Of a stretch of 64,000 nt of DNA, positions 36,843 through 46,810 are shown in pieces. The stretch comes from Spirochaetota bacterium. Lineage in GTDB: Bacteria; Spirochaetota; Brachyspiria; Brachyspirales; JACRPF01. Within the stretch, counting starts at the first letter, position 1. Each line of letters starts with the position of its first letter. The DNA is taken from assembly GCA_016214035.1 (NCBI GenBank), contig JACRPF010000007.1, positions 209,233-273,232 on the forward strand, in the 5' to 3' direction. Below the pieces are notes generated by a model. It did no database searches. It was not told the DNA's origin and saw nothing but the letters and a program-made list of their open reading frames with translations. A program made the translations under genes and the position numbers.

Positions 36843-38066
36843 ATGATGAACACTATGCTTGATTCACTCGCCGCCATAACCAAGGCAAAATCGGGCCGAT
36901 GCTCGTCATGGGCGGTTGACGGCAGAAATCACGACGCCTGGACCATACGCGCCGGCAAACGCGCGGTGCTTGCCGATATCGCCGGTCCCGGATGCATCAA
37001 ACACATCTGGATGACGCAGCGCGAGCATTACCGCGAGTGCCTCATCAGCATAACCTTCGACGATGCAGCATCTCCGAGTGTTCTCTGCCCGCTCGGCGAC
37101 TTCTTCGGACTCGGCAATTCCATCGTCAATTCATATCAGTCGCTCCTTTTCAGCGCTTCGACGAACTGGAACAATCAGTTCAACCAGGGATGCGCGCTCA
37201 ACTGCTACGCGCCCATGCCGTTCGCAAAACGCGCGGTGGTGGAACTCATCAATGAAAGCGATGAAGACCACGGCCAGTATTTCTATGTGGATTATGAGAC
37301 CTACGACCGTCCGCCGCATGAGGACATCGGTTATTTCCATGCCGAGTTCCGGCGCGAGAACCCGTTCGGCGGCTGGGGACATGAGATCACGGTGAATACG
37401 CCGGAAGCGAATATCGCGAACAAGGAGCGTCTTGCGTGGGATAACAACTACGTCATCCTCGAAACCAAAGGACGCGGACATTACATCGGCTGCAATCTCA
37501 GCGTGACGAATTTCCAGGGCACCTGGTGGGGTGAAGGTGACGATATGATATGGGTGGACGGCTACAAATGGCCGCCGGACCTTCACGGCACGGGCAGCGA
37601 AGATTATCTTAATCAGGCATGGGGCATGCAGGCAAACGCATTCCTCAGGAACGGCTCGTCGATATTCGAACATCACACGAAAAACCTGTTCCCGCTCACC
37701 AAACCGCTTCCTTGGAACAAACCGCTCGGCGGCTATCAGACGAGTTATGTGCATCACATCGAGAACCCGGTACGCTTCCAGAAAGAGATCAAAGTCACGA
37801 TAGAGCATGGCCACGGCAATCATCTGGCGAACGAGATGTCGAGCGTGGCGTATTGGTACGCCGACAAACCGTCGAAAGCAGCCACACCGCCGCCGCTCGC
37901 TAAGCGCATGCCGGTACTCCGCGACGACAAAGGCAACTGGCTTGTGGAAAAAGCAAGCCGCCTCACCTCTCGGACAGTGCCGCTCAATGCCGAGATGAAA
38001 AAGAATAAGGCGCAATGGGCTAAAAATCATCCGTCACCCGTAACGCCGCGTTCGCGTCGGAAATAA
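36843..38066 (+). CDS. GH172 (DUF2961) glycoside hydrolase, first of three
   Basis: A 407-residue protein without a signal peptide. It has the DUF2961 landmarks: IAGPGCIKHIWMT, LCPLGDFFGLG, NCYAPMPFAKRA, and the pair GEGDD (Glu231) and GTGSEDY (Glu253). In the characterised GH172 enzyme from Bifidobacterium the catalytic glutamates are 21 residues apart; here they are 22 apart. The family includes difructose-dianhydride hydrolase/alpha-D-fructofuranosidases and alpha-D-arabinofuranosidases. An AGGAG site precedes the ATG. The next two genes are paralogues 8 and 28 bp apart, so this is an operon under the divergent AraC regulator. Confidence 0.88.
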   Translation: MMNTMLDSLAAITKAKSGRCSSWAVDGRNHDAWTIRAGKRAVLADIAGPGCIKHIWMTQREHYRECLISITFDDAASPSVLCPLGDFFGLGNSIVNSYQSLLFSASTNWNNQFNQGCALNCYAPMPFAKRAVVELINESDEDHGQYFYVDYETYDRPPHEDIGYFHAEFRRENPFGGWGHEITVNTPEANIANKERLAWDNNYVILETKGRGHYIGCNLSVTNFQGTWWGEGDDMIWVDGYKWPPDLHGTGSEDYLNQAWGMQANAFLRNGSSIFEHHTKNLFPLTKPLPWNKPLGGYQTSYVHHIENPVRFQKEIKVTIEHGHGNHLANEMSSVAYWYADKPSKAATPPPLAKRMPVLRDDKGNWLVEKASRLTSRTVPLNAEMKKNKAQWAKNHPSPVTPRSRRK

Positions 38067-38073
38067 GGGAACG

Positions 38074-39597
38074 GTGGCAGGTATGAGATTACAGCTGTTA
38101 CTGCTGGTATCGTTCGCGATGCTCGCCGCGCAGGATACGACGGCCAATCCGCTTGCCGGTATAGAACGCACGAAGAATTTCGAATCGATGCGCGCCTCGT
38201 CATCGGCCGCCGATTGGAAAAACGGCAACGGCGACGCGCGTGGTATCGCGCCGGGCGGGTCGCTCGTCATCGCCGAGCTCGAGGGGCCGGGCATGATCAC
38301 GCATATCTGGAACACCGTGATGCATGAGGACAAGTACTATCCGCGGCTTCTGACGATCAGGATATACTGGGACGGCGAGACGAATCCGAGCGTTGAATCA
38401 CCCCTAGGTGACTTCTTCGGTATCGGGCATGGCGTGGACCAGGCGTTCACTTCGCTCCCGTTGCGCGTCTCAGCCGACGGCCGGGCGCGCAACTGCTACT
38501 GGCCCATGCCGTTCCGGAAGTCGGCGCGCATCGTGATCAGCAATGAAAGCGACAAACGGTGCAATGCGTTCTATTATTACGTCGACTGGCAGAAGCACAC
38601 GTCGATCCCCGACGACGCGCTTTATTTCCATGCGATGTACCGGCAGGAATTCCCCTGTGTAATGGGGCGCAACTATCTCCTCGCCGACATCGAGGGCCGC
38701 GGTCACTATGTGGGCACCATACAGAGTGTATTCCACGTCTCGGACGGCTGGTACGGCGAGGGCGACGACTTTTTCTTCATCGACGGGGCCTCTGAACCGC
38801 AGCTCCGCGGCACCGGCACCGAGGATTATTTCTGTGACGCATGGGGATTCCGCGAGCAGTCGGGTCCGTTCTACGGAACGCCGCTCTGGGAGGGGGGCCG
38901 CACGGGCAGCCGCGGCACCGCGTATCGGTTCCATATCCCCGACCCGGTGGTATTCACGAAGTCGCTGCGCGCGGAGATTGAGCACAAGGGGGCGCAGACA
39001 TTTCCCGACGGTACAAAAACATATTTCATCGAGCGTGATGACCTTATGTCGTCAGTTGCATTATGGTATCAAACCGAGCCGCACAAGCAGTGGACTGCAC
39101 TTCCGCTGGGTCCCGACCGCCTGCCGTTCCGCGAGAACGTGGTCTATGCCGCGTGGAAAGCCGCGGAAACCGCACAGCATTCCGAGGCGCAGGTACAGGC
39201 ACAGCCGATAGCCGCAGCAACCGGTGGCAAACAGCTCTTCTTCCTTGCGCGTGACGAAAAAGCCTGGATCGAGTTCCCCTTCACCGTCCTTAAGGAAGTA
39301 TCCGGTGAATTCTTCATCCGGCTGACGCATTCGTACGATTACGGCCTCTGGCGGATCAAACTCGACGGACAGGACCTCGGCATCGCAGACGGCTTCGACC
39401 CGAAGCTTCTGCCGCCGGTGTTGCATAAATTCGGGAACCGCACACTCACCGCGGGAAAACACACCGTGCGGTTCGAATGCACAGGCAGGTCACCGGCATC
39501 GAAAGGATATTATCTCGGCGTGGACTGCGTCGGATTTTACATCCCCGTTTACAGCCGTGCCGCCGATGTCGACCTCAGAACGCTGCAGAAAAAATAA
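38074..39597 (+). CDS. GH172 (DUF2961) glycoside hydrolase, second of three, exported
   Basis: A 507-residue protein with a signal peptide (MRLQLLLLVSFAMLAAQ). The start is either the GTG at 38074 or, more likely, the ATG at 38083. The core motifs match the first copy: GPGMITHIWN, LGDFFGIG, GEGDD (Glu229) and GTGTEDY (Glu250), 21 apart exactly as in the characterised enzyme. A C-terminal beta-sandwich of about 120 residues (about 385-500; EFFIRLTHSYDYGLWRIKLDG) is an extra module absent from the other two copies and may bind carbohydrate. It would work outside the cytoplasm on the polymer that the other two copies finish inside. Confidence 0.88.
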   Translation: MAGMRLQLLLLVSFAMLAAQDTTANPLAGIERTKNFESMRASSSAADWKNGNGDARGIAPGGSLVIAELEGPGMITHIWNTVMHEDKYYPRLLTIRIYWDGETNPSVESPLGDFFGIGHGVDQAFTSLPLRVSADGRARNCYWPMPFRKSARIVISNESDKRCNAFYYYVDWQKHTSIPDDALYFHAMYRQEFPCVMGRNYLLADIEGRGHYVGTIQSVFHVSDGWYGEGDDFFFIDGASEPQLRGTGTEDYFCDAWGFREQSGPFYGTPLWEGGRTGSRGTAYRFHIPDPVVFTKSLRAEIEHKGAQTFPDGTKTYFIERDDLMSSVALWYQTEPHKQWTALPLGPDRLPFRENVVYAAWKAAETAQHSEAQVQAQPIAAATGGKQLFFLARDEKAWIEFPFTVLKEVSGEFFIRLTHSYDYGLWRIKLDGQDLGIADGFDPKLLPPVLHKFGNRTLTAGKHTVRFECTGRSPASKGYYLGVDCVGFYIPVYSRAADVDLRTLQKK

Positions 39598-39624
39598 ATT
39601 TTCACACTGAATAAGGAGCTCATT

Positions 39625-40755
39625 ATGTTCAACGGACTCGGCATGAATCTCGGTAATCTTTCACGGCTTTCATCGGCAAAAACACGTTCACTCAGCCCTG
39701 AAAACCCCACCGGTGAAAAAGGCAAAGGCGCGATGGCGGTTAATCCCGATCATCGTCCGTCACAGGGGCTCGGACAGGGGTGGAAAGTCCGACCGTGTGT
39801 CGGCATCAAAGCCGGTGAGACGCTCACGATAGCCGATATCGACGGACCCGGTGCGATACAGCAGATATGGATGACGCCCACCGGCAACTGGCGCTACACC
39901 ATCATCCGCATCTACTGGGACAACCAGACAGCGCCGTCGGTGGAGGCGTCCATCGGCGATTTCTTCTGCTGCGGCTGGGGCACCGATGACGGCGGCAATC
40001 ACAAAGGAGCAAACTTCCGTCAGCTCTCATCGCTTGCGGTGTGCGTAAACCCCGGGAGTGCGTTCAACTGTTATTGGGAAATGCCGTTCAGAAAACACTG
40101 CCGCATCACCATCGAGAATATTCAGCCGAAGGACGCCGTCGATCCGAACAAAGGCGGCATGACGATATACTATCAGATAAATTATACACTCACCGATGTC
40201 CCCGACGACGCCGCATATTTTCACGCACAGTGGCGCCGGTCAAATCCCCTCCCGTTCAAGTCGGTGCACACGCTCCTCGACGGCGTGAAAGGCAAAGGAC
40301 ACTATGTCGGCACCTATATGGCATGGGGTGTGAACAACAATGGCTGGTGGGGCGAAGGCGAGATTAAATTTTTCATGGACGGCGACAAGGAATTCCCCAC
40401 GATATGCGGAACAGGAACCGAGGATTATTTCTGCGGTTCGTACAATTTCGACGTGGGCAAAGACAACGGCGGGTATCGCGAGTTCTCAACGCCGTATGCC
40501 GGCATGCATCAGGTACTGCGGCCGGACGGTCTCTACCGGTCACAGCAGCGCTTTTCATTGTATCGCTGGCACATCATGGATCCGATACGCTTCGATGAGA
40601 ATCTCCGCGTGACGATACAGGCACTCGGCTGGCGCAAAGACGGGCGGTATCTCCCGCTGCAGGACGACATCGCATCCACGGCGTTCTGGTATCAGACACT
40701 GCCAACAGCGCCGTTCGCCGCACTGCCGGATCGTGATTTTCTCGAAGTAATCTAG
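39625..40755 (+). CDS. GH172 (DUF2961) glycoside hydrolase, third of three
   Basis: A 376-residue protein without a signal peptide. Core motifs: IDGPGAIQQIWMT, IGDFFCCG, WGEGE (Glu244) and GTGTEDYF (Glu266), 22 residues apart. The GEG motif is followed by EI instead of DD, unlike copies 1 and 2. An AAGGAG site precedes the ATG. It closes the operon; the region 40756-40915 after it has only weak short hairpins. Confidence 0.87.
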   Translation: MFNGLGMNLGNLSRLSSAKTRSLSPENPTGEKGKGAMAVNPDHRPSQGLGQGWKVRPCVGIKAGETLTIADIDGPGAIQQIWMTPTGNWRYTIIRIYWDNQTAPSVEASIGDFFCCGWGTDDGGNHKGANFRQLSSLAVCVNPGSAFNCYWEMPFRKHCRITIENIQPKDAVDPNKGGMTIYYQINYTLTDVPDDAAYFHAQWRRSNPLPFKSVHTLLDGVKGKGHYVGTYMAWGVNNNGWWGEGEIKFFMDGDKEFPTICGTGTEDYFCGSYNFDVGKDNGGYREFSTPYAGMHQVLRPDGLYRSQQRFSLYRWHIMDPIRFDENLRVTIQALGWRKDGRYLPLQDDIASTAFWYQTLPTAPFAALPDRDFLEVI

Positions 40756-40915
40756 CCGGTCCGGTGTTACACGTGTATATAAGCATCGAATATGTTCGAC
40801 AGCGACAGCATCAGCATGCCGTATATCCGATGTAGAAAAAAACGAAGCATCACATACTCCTGAGTATTCCATCTCCGGCAATCACATGCATCGCGCCTTG
40901 TGCGCAAATATACGG

Positions 40916-41086
40916 TCATTCTTTACCGAGATGTTTGCGCACCGCTTCGCGGAGAATATATTCAATCTGTCCGTTGACGCTGCGAAGCTCGGCATCGGCC
41001 CATGCACGAAGCGCGTCGTGCAGGGCCGAGTCGATCCTGAGTAAAAGCGACTTCTTCCCGTCGGCAGAAGGTTCTTCTTTCGCCAT
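40916..41086 (-). CDS. Small ribbon-helix-helix (Arc-like) DNA-binding protein
   Basis: A 56-residue protein: KKSLLLRIDSALHDALRAWA is the beta strand and first helix, and SVNGQIEYILREAVRKHLGK is the second helix of an Arc/MetJ-type ribbon-helix-helix fold. The ATG at 41086 lies 3 bases after the SPFH gene stop, so the two genes are tightly coupled. Such a protein usually represses its own operon; the tandem repeats at 42046-42064 across the upstream promoter are suitable sites. Pairs of SPFH and Arc-type proteins are seen in other bacteria. Confidence 0.85.
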   Translation of the reverse strand: MAKEEPSADGKKSLLLRIDSALHDALRAWADAELRSVNGQIEYILREAVRKHLGKE

Positions 41087-41089
41087 AGA

Positions 41090-42022
41090 TCAATGATACA
41101 GCGTGCCGGCATTGACGATCGGCTGCGCCTCGGATTCGCCGCAGAGAACGACCAGCAGATTGCCGACCATTGCCGCCTTCCGTTCCTCATCGAGCGTAAC
41201 AATCTTCCGTTCGGACAGTGCCGACAGCGCCATCTCAACCATGCTCACGGCACCCTGCACGATTTTCTGTCTCGCTGCGATCACCGCCTCCGCCTGCTGA
41301 CGACGGAGCATGGCCTGGGCGATTTCCGGCGCGTAGGCAAGATGAGTAATACGCGCCTCGTCAACGGTCACGCCGGCCTTCATGAGCCGCTCATTCAATT
41401 CTCCCTGAATAGCCGCATTGATGATATCGCCGCTCTGACGGAGCGTAGGCATCGTGTCGTCGTTCTCGATGTGGTCATATGCGTAGCGGCTCGCGGTGTG
41501 ACGCAGCGCCGTTTCACTCTGAATGGTGACATAGTGCTCGAAATCGGCCACATCGAACACCGCCTGCGCCGTATTCGTCACCCGCCATACGATGACCGCG
41601 GCAAGTTCAATGGGATTACCGCGAAGATCGTTGACCTTAATTTTTTCCGTCGTGAAATTCCTGATACGCAGCGATATGCGGTTTTTATTAGGCATGAATG
41701 ACTTACCGTCAAACGTTCCCCGCGGTATGGCGAATGGATTGATCCAGTGGAAACCGGCTGATCTTACCGTCCCTTTATAATCACCGAATAATATCGTCAC
41801 AAGCGCCTCATTCGGCTGCAAGGTGAAAAATCCGGTACAGAGAAAGATAAAGAGCACCAACAGGCATGCGCTTGCCGCTATATGTGCTCCGAACTGCGTC
41901 TCACTGACAGGAAGAACTTTTACGGCGGCATAGCCCGCAATCGCACCGGATGCTAAGAAAACGGCGATTGTCAATAATAACATCAGCCAGCCGTTAATAC
42001 TGCGCCGAACATACTCTTTCAT
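41090..42022 (-). CDS. SPFH/band 7 (stomatin-like) membrane protein
   Basis: A 310-residue membrane protein. Two hydrophobic segments (about 10-35 and 48-70) precede the SPFH domain (about 75-245; [46 protein letters not shown]). A helical region follows ([21 protein letters not shown]) that would drive oligomer formation. Such proteins form ring-like membrane microdomain scaffolds. I place the start at the ATG at 42022, with AGGAG upstream. Its partner is the ribbon-helix-helix gene directly downstream. Confidence 0.9.
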   Translation of the reverse strand: MKEYVRRSINGWLMLLLTIAVFLASGAIAGYAAVKVLPVSETQFGAHIAASACLLVLFIFLCTGFFTLQPNEALVTILFGDYKGTVRSAGFHWINPFAIPRGTFDGKSFMPNKNRISLRIRNFTTEKIKVNDLRGNPIELAAVIVWRVTNTAQAVFDVADFEHYVTIQSETALRHTASRYAYDHIENDDTMPTLRQSGDIINAAIQGELNERLMKAGVTVDEARITHLAYAPEIAQAMLRRQQAEAVIAARQKIVQGAVSMVEMALSALSERKIVTLDEERKAAMVGNLLVVLCGESEAQPIVNAGTLYH

Positions 42023-42045
42023 AAATGGCTCCTTATATAATAATG

Positions 42046-42081
42046 ATATCACTAATATATCACTTTTATATAAAGAGTCAA
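42046..42081 (-). promoter_or_regulatory. Promoter with tandem operator-like repeats for the SPFH operon
   Basis: On the minus strand TTGACT (42081-42076) and TATATT (42059-42054) are 16 bases apart. The octamer AGTGATAT (minus strand) occurs twice, at 42064-42057 and 42053-42046, exactly 11 bp apart, that is, one helical turn, flanking and overlapping the -10 box. A third, inverted copy with one mismatch is at 42081-42088. Short tandem repeats of this kind are typical ribbon-helix-helix operators. Confidence 0.65.
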
Positions 42082-42091
42082 GTGGTATATG

Positions 42092-44299
42092 CTATTTCTT
42101 TTTCCCGCCAACTCGTCGCCTGAGGAGCAGAGAATTGACCACTACGCATATGCTCGATGCCGCCATTGCGGCTCCGGCAAACATCGCCGGCAGAATACCG
42201 AATGCCGCGAGAGGTATACCGACAATATTGTACAGAAATGCCCAGAGCAGATTCGTACGCACGGTGAAAACCGATGCCCGGCCGAGATCGAACAGAAACG
42301 GCAGTTTTGCCACACTGCTGCCCATAATCGTCACCATAGCCGCCGATTTGGCGATATCCGTTCCCGTTGAAAGGCCGATACCGACATCCGCAATCGAGAG
42401 CGCAATGGCGTCGTTGATGCCGTCGCCGACGAACGCGACAGCGTTTTTCCCGTCACGCATACGTCTGACAGCCTCACCTTTTTCCTCGGGCAGTACGCCG
42501 GATATTATTTCATGCACGCCGACAGCCTCACCCGCAAGCTGCGTGGCCCGTTCATTATCGCCCGACAGCATGACGGTACGCAGGTCCCGGTCCTTAAGCG
42601 CCTGAATCGTGGGAGCGCTTGATGGTTTCAGCGCATCCCGTATGCCGATGATAGCCATGACACCGCGCGCCCCGGCAAGGATGATGATGCTTTCACCGCG
42701 TTCCTCAAAAGCCGCTATTTTTGTGCGTATTGCTTTTTCTGTTTTGCCCATCAGCTTTTTCACAAAATTGAAATTGCCGAGACGATACCGTTTTCCGTCG
42801 ATGACGCCTTCAACACCTTTCCCGCTCGCTTCGCTGAAATGCCTCACATTCCGGTGCCGTGCGTTCTGACGTTCACCGTATTCGCGTATGGCCGCGGCCA
42901 ATGGATGCGACGAATGCCGCTCAAGCGCGAGTATTACGCCGATGACAAGGCTCTTCGTCCCGGTGACAACCTCGAAAGTCGAAACCTTCATCTTTCCTTC
43001 CGTCAGTGTACCGGTCTTATCGAATATCACAGACTTCACACGCGGCGCGATGAACAATGCGTCCATATCCTTAACAAGCAGGCCGTGTTCCGCTGCGATG
43101 ACGCCGCCGACCATAAGGGCGGTAGGCGTTGCAAGCCCGAGCGCGCATGGACAGGCGATGACAAGCACGGCGACCGCGTTCATGATGCCGTCGGAAAAAC
43201 TTCCGTCAATAGACCATGCGATACCGGTGACAATCGCGATGAAAATGACACCGGGGACAAAAAACGTAGCGATGCGGTCCGTCAGCGCCTGAATGCGGGC
43301 CTTCTTGCCCTGGGCACGGTCCACCGCGCGTATGATGCCGCCGAACACCGTAGCCTCGCCCACATTCGTCGCGCGGTATTTTATGATGCCGCGCTGATTC
43401 ACCGTGGCGGCGAATACATTATCGTTCTTCCGCTTGACCACCGGCATGCTTTCGCCGGTAAGCGTGGACTCATCAACGCTCCCCTCGCCTTCAACCACCG
43501 TGCCGTCAACGGCGATGCGTTCGCCGTTTCTGCAGACGACGATGTCCCCTTTTTTTATCTGCGCGACGGGCACTTCCACGAGCGCCCGCTTGATCTCGAC
43601 CATCGCGGTCCTCGCCTGAAGCGCGAACATTTTCTTGAGCGCATCACGCGTCTTCATCCGCGCCCGGCGCTCGATGAAATTACCGAGGAGTACCAGCGTA
43701 ATCACCACCGCGGATGATTCGTAATGTAGCATGCTGCTGTGCGCCACACCGGCGAATTTCAGTATCAGCGACACGGTTGACGACAGATATGCCGCGAGCG
43801 TGCCTATGGCGATGAGCGTGTCCATGGTGAGTTCGCCGCGGCGAATACCCTTGACCGCGCGTGATATGAAGCCGAAACCGGCATACCACTGCACCGGCGT
43901 TGCGAGAAGCATCGCGAAAAGTTCACGGTTCGGTATCATTACCAGCGCCGACACACCCGCCATATCCAGAAGATCGGCGATCATGGTTATCAGCATGAGC
44001 GGCACGGTGAGCGCCGCCGCCGTGATAAGCCGTGTCACGAGCGTACGCATCTCAGCCGCGGACAGGAGCTCAATGCGGTCGATATTTTCCGAAGGTTCGG
44101 CCCGATAACCGCTTTTTGATATCCGTTCTATGATGCGGGCAAGATTGGTCTTTGCGGGATCGAATTTCAGATACAGTTCTTCGGCGGCGTAGTTGACATT
44201 CGCCTCATCAACACCGCGTTCGCCGCGCACGCCGCGCTCCACCGTGAGCGCACAGTTGGCGCAATGCATGCCGTACAGTTTGAGTTTTGTTTCTTCCAT
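42092..44299 (-). CDS. copA: Copper-exporting P1B-type ATPase
   Basis: A 735-residue heavy-metal ATPase. One N-terminal HMA domain carries MHCANC (residues 11-16). TGES (281-284), the membrane metal site CPC (383-385), the phosphorylated DKTGT (427-431), an SHPLA motif near 460 and GDGIND near 618 are all intact. Eight membrane segments fit the family. It would pump Cu(I) out of the cytoplasm. No CopZ chaperone or CueR/CsoR regulator is adjacent; it is followed by the unrelated SPFH operon. Confidence 0.93.
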   Translation of the reverse strand: MEETKLKLYGMHCANCALTVERGVRGERGVDEANVNYAAEELYLKFDPAKTNLARIIERISKSGYRAEPSENIDRIELLSAAEMRTLVTRLITAAALTVPLMLITMIADLLDMAGVSALVMIPNRELFAMLLATPVQWYAGFGFISRAVKGIRRGELTMDTLIAIGTLAAYLSSTVSLILKFAGVAHSSMLHYESSAVVITLVLLGNFIERRARMKTRDALKKMFALQARTAMVEIKRALVEVPVAQIKKGDIVVCRNGERIAVDGTVVEGEGSVDESTLTGESMPVVKRKNDNVFAATVNQRGIIKYRATNVGEATVFGGIIRAVDRAQGKKARIQALTDRIATFFVPGVIFIAIVTGIAWSIDGSFSDGIMNAVAVLVIACPCALGLATPTALMVGGVIAAEHGLLVKDMDALFIAPRVKSVIFDKTGTLTEGKMKVSTFEVVTGTKSLVIGVILALERHSSHPLAAAIREYGERQNARHRNVRHFSEASGKGVEGVIDGKRYRLGNFNFVKKLMGKTEKAIRTKIAAFEERGESIIILAGARGVMAIIGIRDALKPSSAPTIQALKDRDLRTVMLSGDNERATQLAGEAVGVHEIISGVLPEEKGEAVRRMRDGKNAVAFVGDGINDAIALSIADVGIGLSTGTDIAKSAAMVTIMGSSVAKLPFLFDLGRASVFTVRTNLLWAFLYNIVGIPLAAFGILPAMFAGAAMAASSICVVVNSLLLRRRVGGKKK

Positions 44300-44333
44300 T
44301 ACACTACCTTATCAAAAATATACGTTACGTCAA

Positions 44334-45158
44334 TCATCTGCGGCGCTTGATCTTTGTCATGAAATCAAGCCGGACATCGAACCGCGCCTCGCGCATGTCC
44401 GGATACGTGATGAACACCGCGTTTGAAAAGTTCGACTCCTTGTAAAAATCCGTCTTTTTAAACGCCGTCGGACCTATGAATTGAGCATTGGCAAAATTGG
44501 TCTTACCCTGAAACGAGCAGTTATTGAACGACGTCTTTGCGATAAAGGTAGCCGTTGCGAAGATCACATCCTCATTGAACGCGGTTTTATCAAACGTCGT
44601 CTCCGCACCGAACAGAACGCCCGTGAAATCCGCCTGCTTGATGAATTTGACACCGGTAAAGCGCGTCTCCTTCTGAATATCGAGATGTGAAAAGCGCGCC
44701 GCCTCATAGAACACGCAGTGGTCAAAGTGCGCGTGCCCGAGTATGACCGACAGCGACAAATCAAGTTTACCCTTGAACTCTGACTGACTGAACGTGATGT
44801 CACCGAAGAATTTCGTGTTGCGGAGGTCCACGTCCTTATAAAAAACGACGTTGCTGAAGTCGAACGTATTCAGTGTTCTTCCGAGCGACAATGAAAAGCC
44901 GTAGTGAAAACGCGCGCCGGAAAATATTATCGTTTTACCCCGGTCGAACCGCATGTCATCCAGGTTGACATCGCGCATGAATACGCAGCCGGAAAAATCA
45001 TAATGTCCGGCACGTACCAGCGCGTTGATCTCTGCATTGAACGCGGTAATCTCTTTCGTGGGAAGTGATGAATGCAGTATGCAGTACTCATCGTCAGGAA
45101 GCGATGTGCGCGCACAGATATGCCCGTCGTGCATCTTGTACGGGCATATTGAAGCCAT
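44334..45158 (-). CDS. Pentapeptide-repeat protein with an N-terminal Cys/His cluster
   Basis: A 274-residue protein. The N-terminus has Cys5, Cys15, Cys26 and His29 (CPYKMHDGHIC, YCILHS), which look like a small zinc site. From about residue 70 on, it is made of repeats of the A(D/N)LXX type with Phe at the central position, for instance FSGARFHYGF, DLRNTKFFGDITFSQSEF, FTGVLFGAETTFDKTAF and FNNCSFQGKTNFANAQF. These build a right-handed quadrilateral beta-helix. The gene ends 34 bp before copA. The function is unknown; a metal-dependent binding role is possible. Confidence 0.8.
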   Translation of the reverse strand: MASICPYKMHDGHICARTSLPDDEYCILHSSLPTKEITAFNAEINALVRAGHYDFSGCVFMRDVNLDDMRFDRGKTIIFSGARFHYGFSLSLGRTLNTFDFSNVVFYKDVDLRNTKFFGDITFSQSEFKGKLDLSLSVILGHAHFDHCVFYEAARFSHLDIQKETRFTGVKFIKQADFTGVLFGAETTFDKTAFNEDVIFATATFIAKTSFNNCSFQGKTNFANAQFIGPTAFKKTDFYKESNFSNAVFITYPDMREARFDVRLDFMTKIKRRR

Positions 45159-45173
45159 AGGGGAACAGTTCGA

Positions 45174-46664
45174 CTATTTAGCAGTCTTGTCCGGCTGCGC
45201 GTTCGTTTTAGCAGCGGCCGCCTGCGCATCATCGAGCTTTTTATAGTCGAATGTAGCCGGCTTGCCGATGAGCTCCATGGAATACTGGAGCTGCCGGTCG
45301 TATTTCAGGTCCACCACGCGCTTATAGCTTTCCGCACGCCCGCGCTCGATTGCTATCATGCGTTCAAGGAGTTCCTGGCGCACCTTGATGCAGCTCGTGC
45401 TGAGCGTTGCCGCGAGTTTCGGAATCGCGACTGCATCAGCGTCCGCTTTCGGATGCTGCTTCATGTATTCGGATATGAATTTCCCTTCACGTATCTTCCG
45501 TACCGCCGTCATGTCCTCTTTTGAGAACTGTTCCTCGTCAGCGGTATAATCGGGCGGCAGCCCTTCTTTGTGCAGACTGCGGCCGAGCGGCGTATAGTAT
45601 TTTGCTATCGTCATCTTGTAGGTCACATTGTTCTTGGGGTCGAGCGGGAGCACCTGCTGCACGGAGAACTTTCCGAATGTCTTCTCACCTACCAGTACGC
45701 CGCGTTTATTGTCGCGTATTGCGCCGGCGAATATCTCGGATGCCGAAGCGCTGTACTTGTTCACCAGCACGATCATCGGTATATCGATGCACAGGTCGTC
45801 GTTGGGCTGCGCGTAAAAGTCGGAATTCTGCTGCGGATTGCGTCCGCGTGTATAGACTATCTTGCCCTGCGAAACGAACAGATCCACCGTGCGAAACGCG
45901 GTATCAAGTCTGCCGCCCGGATTGTTCCGCAGATCGACGATGATGCGTTTCATGCCGTTCTGGTTCAAATCGGCAAGCGCCGCTTTCAGTTCATTGAGCG
46001 TCTTGTCACCGAAGGTTGTGATGCGCACATATCCGGTCTTTTCCGGCCCCGGAAGCATCTGATATTTAACGCTCTTGATATTGATGATGGCGCGTGTTAT
46101 CGTGAAACGCAGCGGTTCATCCTCACCCTCGCGCACAACGGTTATCGTCACCTTGGTTCCCGGTTTTCCGCGAAGTATTTTAACCGCCTGCTCTATCGAC
46201 ATCCCCTTGGTGGTCTTTCCGTCAATCTCGGAGATTATATCCCCGCCATGCACACCGATGCGCTCGGCCGGCGTGTCTTCAATAGGCGCGGTAACCGTAA
46301 GCCAGCTGTCGTCATTCATGCCGAGCACAATCCCTAACCCCCCGAATTCACCCGCCATCTCCGAGTTCAGTTCCGCGGTAAGTTTATCGTCCATCAGCAT
46401 CGTGAACGGATCATCCACCGCTTCAAGCATGCCCTTGATGGCGCCGGTGATGAGCTTTTTTGCCGACACCTTGTCGGAATCGACGAAGTTTTCCTGCAGT
46501 GAATTGTACACGTTCTGAAACAATGTCATATAGCGGTAGAAATCGTTGTCGCCGCCGCGCTCCTGTGCCCCCGCGCGCGAGGGGCGGTAAATATTGATGA
46601 ATGAAATGGCAATAACGAATACGACTACAGCGACCCAGATGATGCGCTCTTTCTTGCTGATCAT
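45174..46664 (-). CDS. ctpA: C-terminal processing protease (S41, CtpA/Prc type)
   Basis: A 496-residue membrane-anchored periplasmic protease: an N-terminal membrane segment (about 8-26), a PDZ domain (about 100-190) and a catalytic S41 core. The catalytic Ser is Ser307 in YSASASEI and the base is Lys332 in EKTFGKFS, 25 residues apart as in Scenedesmus CtpA. The family usually has GKG at the latter site, whereas here Phe replaces the second Gly. A C-terminal helical tail (about 390-495) extends past the core. It ends 16 bp before the pentapeptide gene. Substrates such as tail-tagged or envelope proteins are inferred from the family. Confidence 0.92.
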   Translation of the reverse strand: MISKKERIIWVAVVVFVIAISFINIYRPSRAGAQERGGDNDFYRYMTLFQNVYNSLQENFVDSDKVSAKKLITGAIKGMLEAVDDPFTMLMDDKLTAELNSEMAGEFGGLGIVLGMNDDSWLTVTAPIEDTPAERIGVHGGDIISEIDGKTTKGMSIEQAVKILRGKPGTKVTITVVREGEDEPLRFTITRAIINIKSVKYQMLPGPEKTGYVRITTFGDKTLNELKAALADLNQNGMKRIIVDLRNNPGGRLDTAFRTVDLFVSQGKIVYTRGRNPQQNSDFYAQPNDDLCIDIPMIVLVNKYSASASEIFAGAIRDNKRGVLVGEKTFGKFSVQQVLPLDPKNNVTYKMTIAKYYTPLGRSLHKEGLPPDYTADEEQFSKEDMTAVRKIREGKFISEYMKQHPKADADAVAIPKLAATLSTSCIKVRQELLERMIAIERGRAESYKRVVDLKYDRQLQYSMELIGKPATFDYKKLDDAQAAAAKTNAQPDKTAK

Positions 46665-46810
46665 GAACTGCTCCAGGAGAAATACGTGGGGGTATTATAG
46701 GATATTCAAGCATATTTGCAAGGAAAAAGACGATGTCAGGATGCTTCACTGCTATTCCTTTTTACCGCATGTATATGTATACTATATATAATACACGGCA
46801 GGAGTACGTT

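Noticed and set aside
37131..38030. Minus-strand frame of about 299 codons opposite the first GH172 gene
   Set aside because: It is a shadow; the GH172 frame has conserved family motifs and a ribosome site.
40882..41238. Minus-strand frame of 118 codons overlapping the SPFH gene end and the small gene after it
   Set aside because: The Arg/Cys/Trp-rich composition marks it as an out-of-frame shadow. The real gene here is the 56-residue ribbon-helix-helix protein in another frame.
42839..43717. Plus-strand frame of about 292 codons opposite copA
   Set aside because: It is antisense to an intact P-type ATPase and rich in Arg, His and Asp; no motif was seen.
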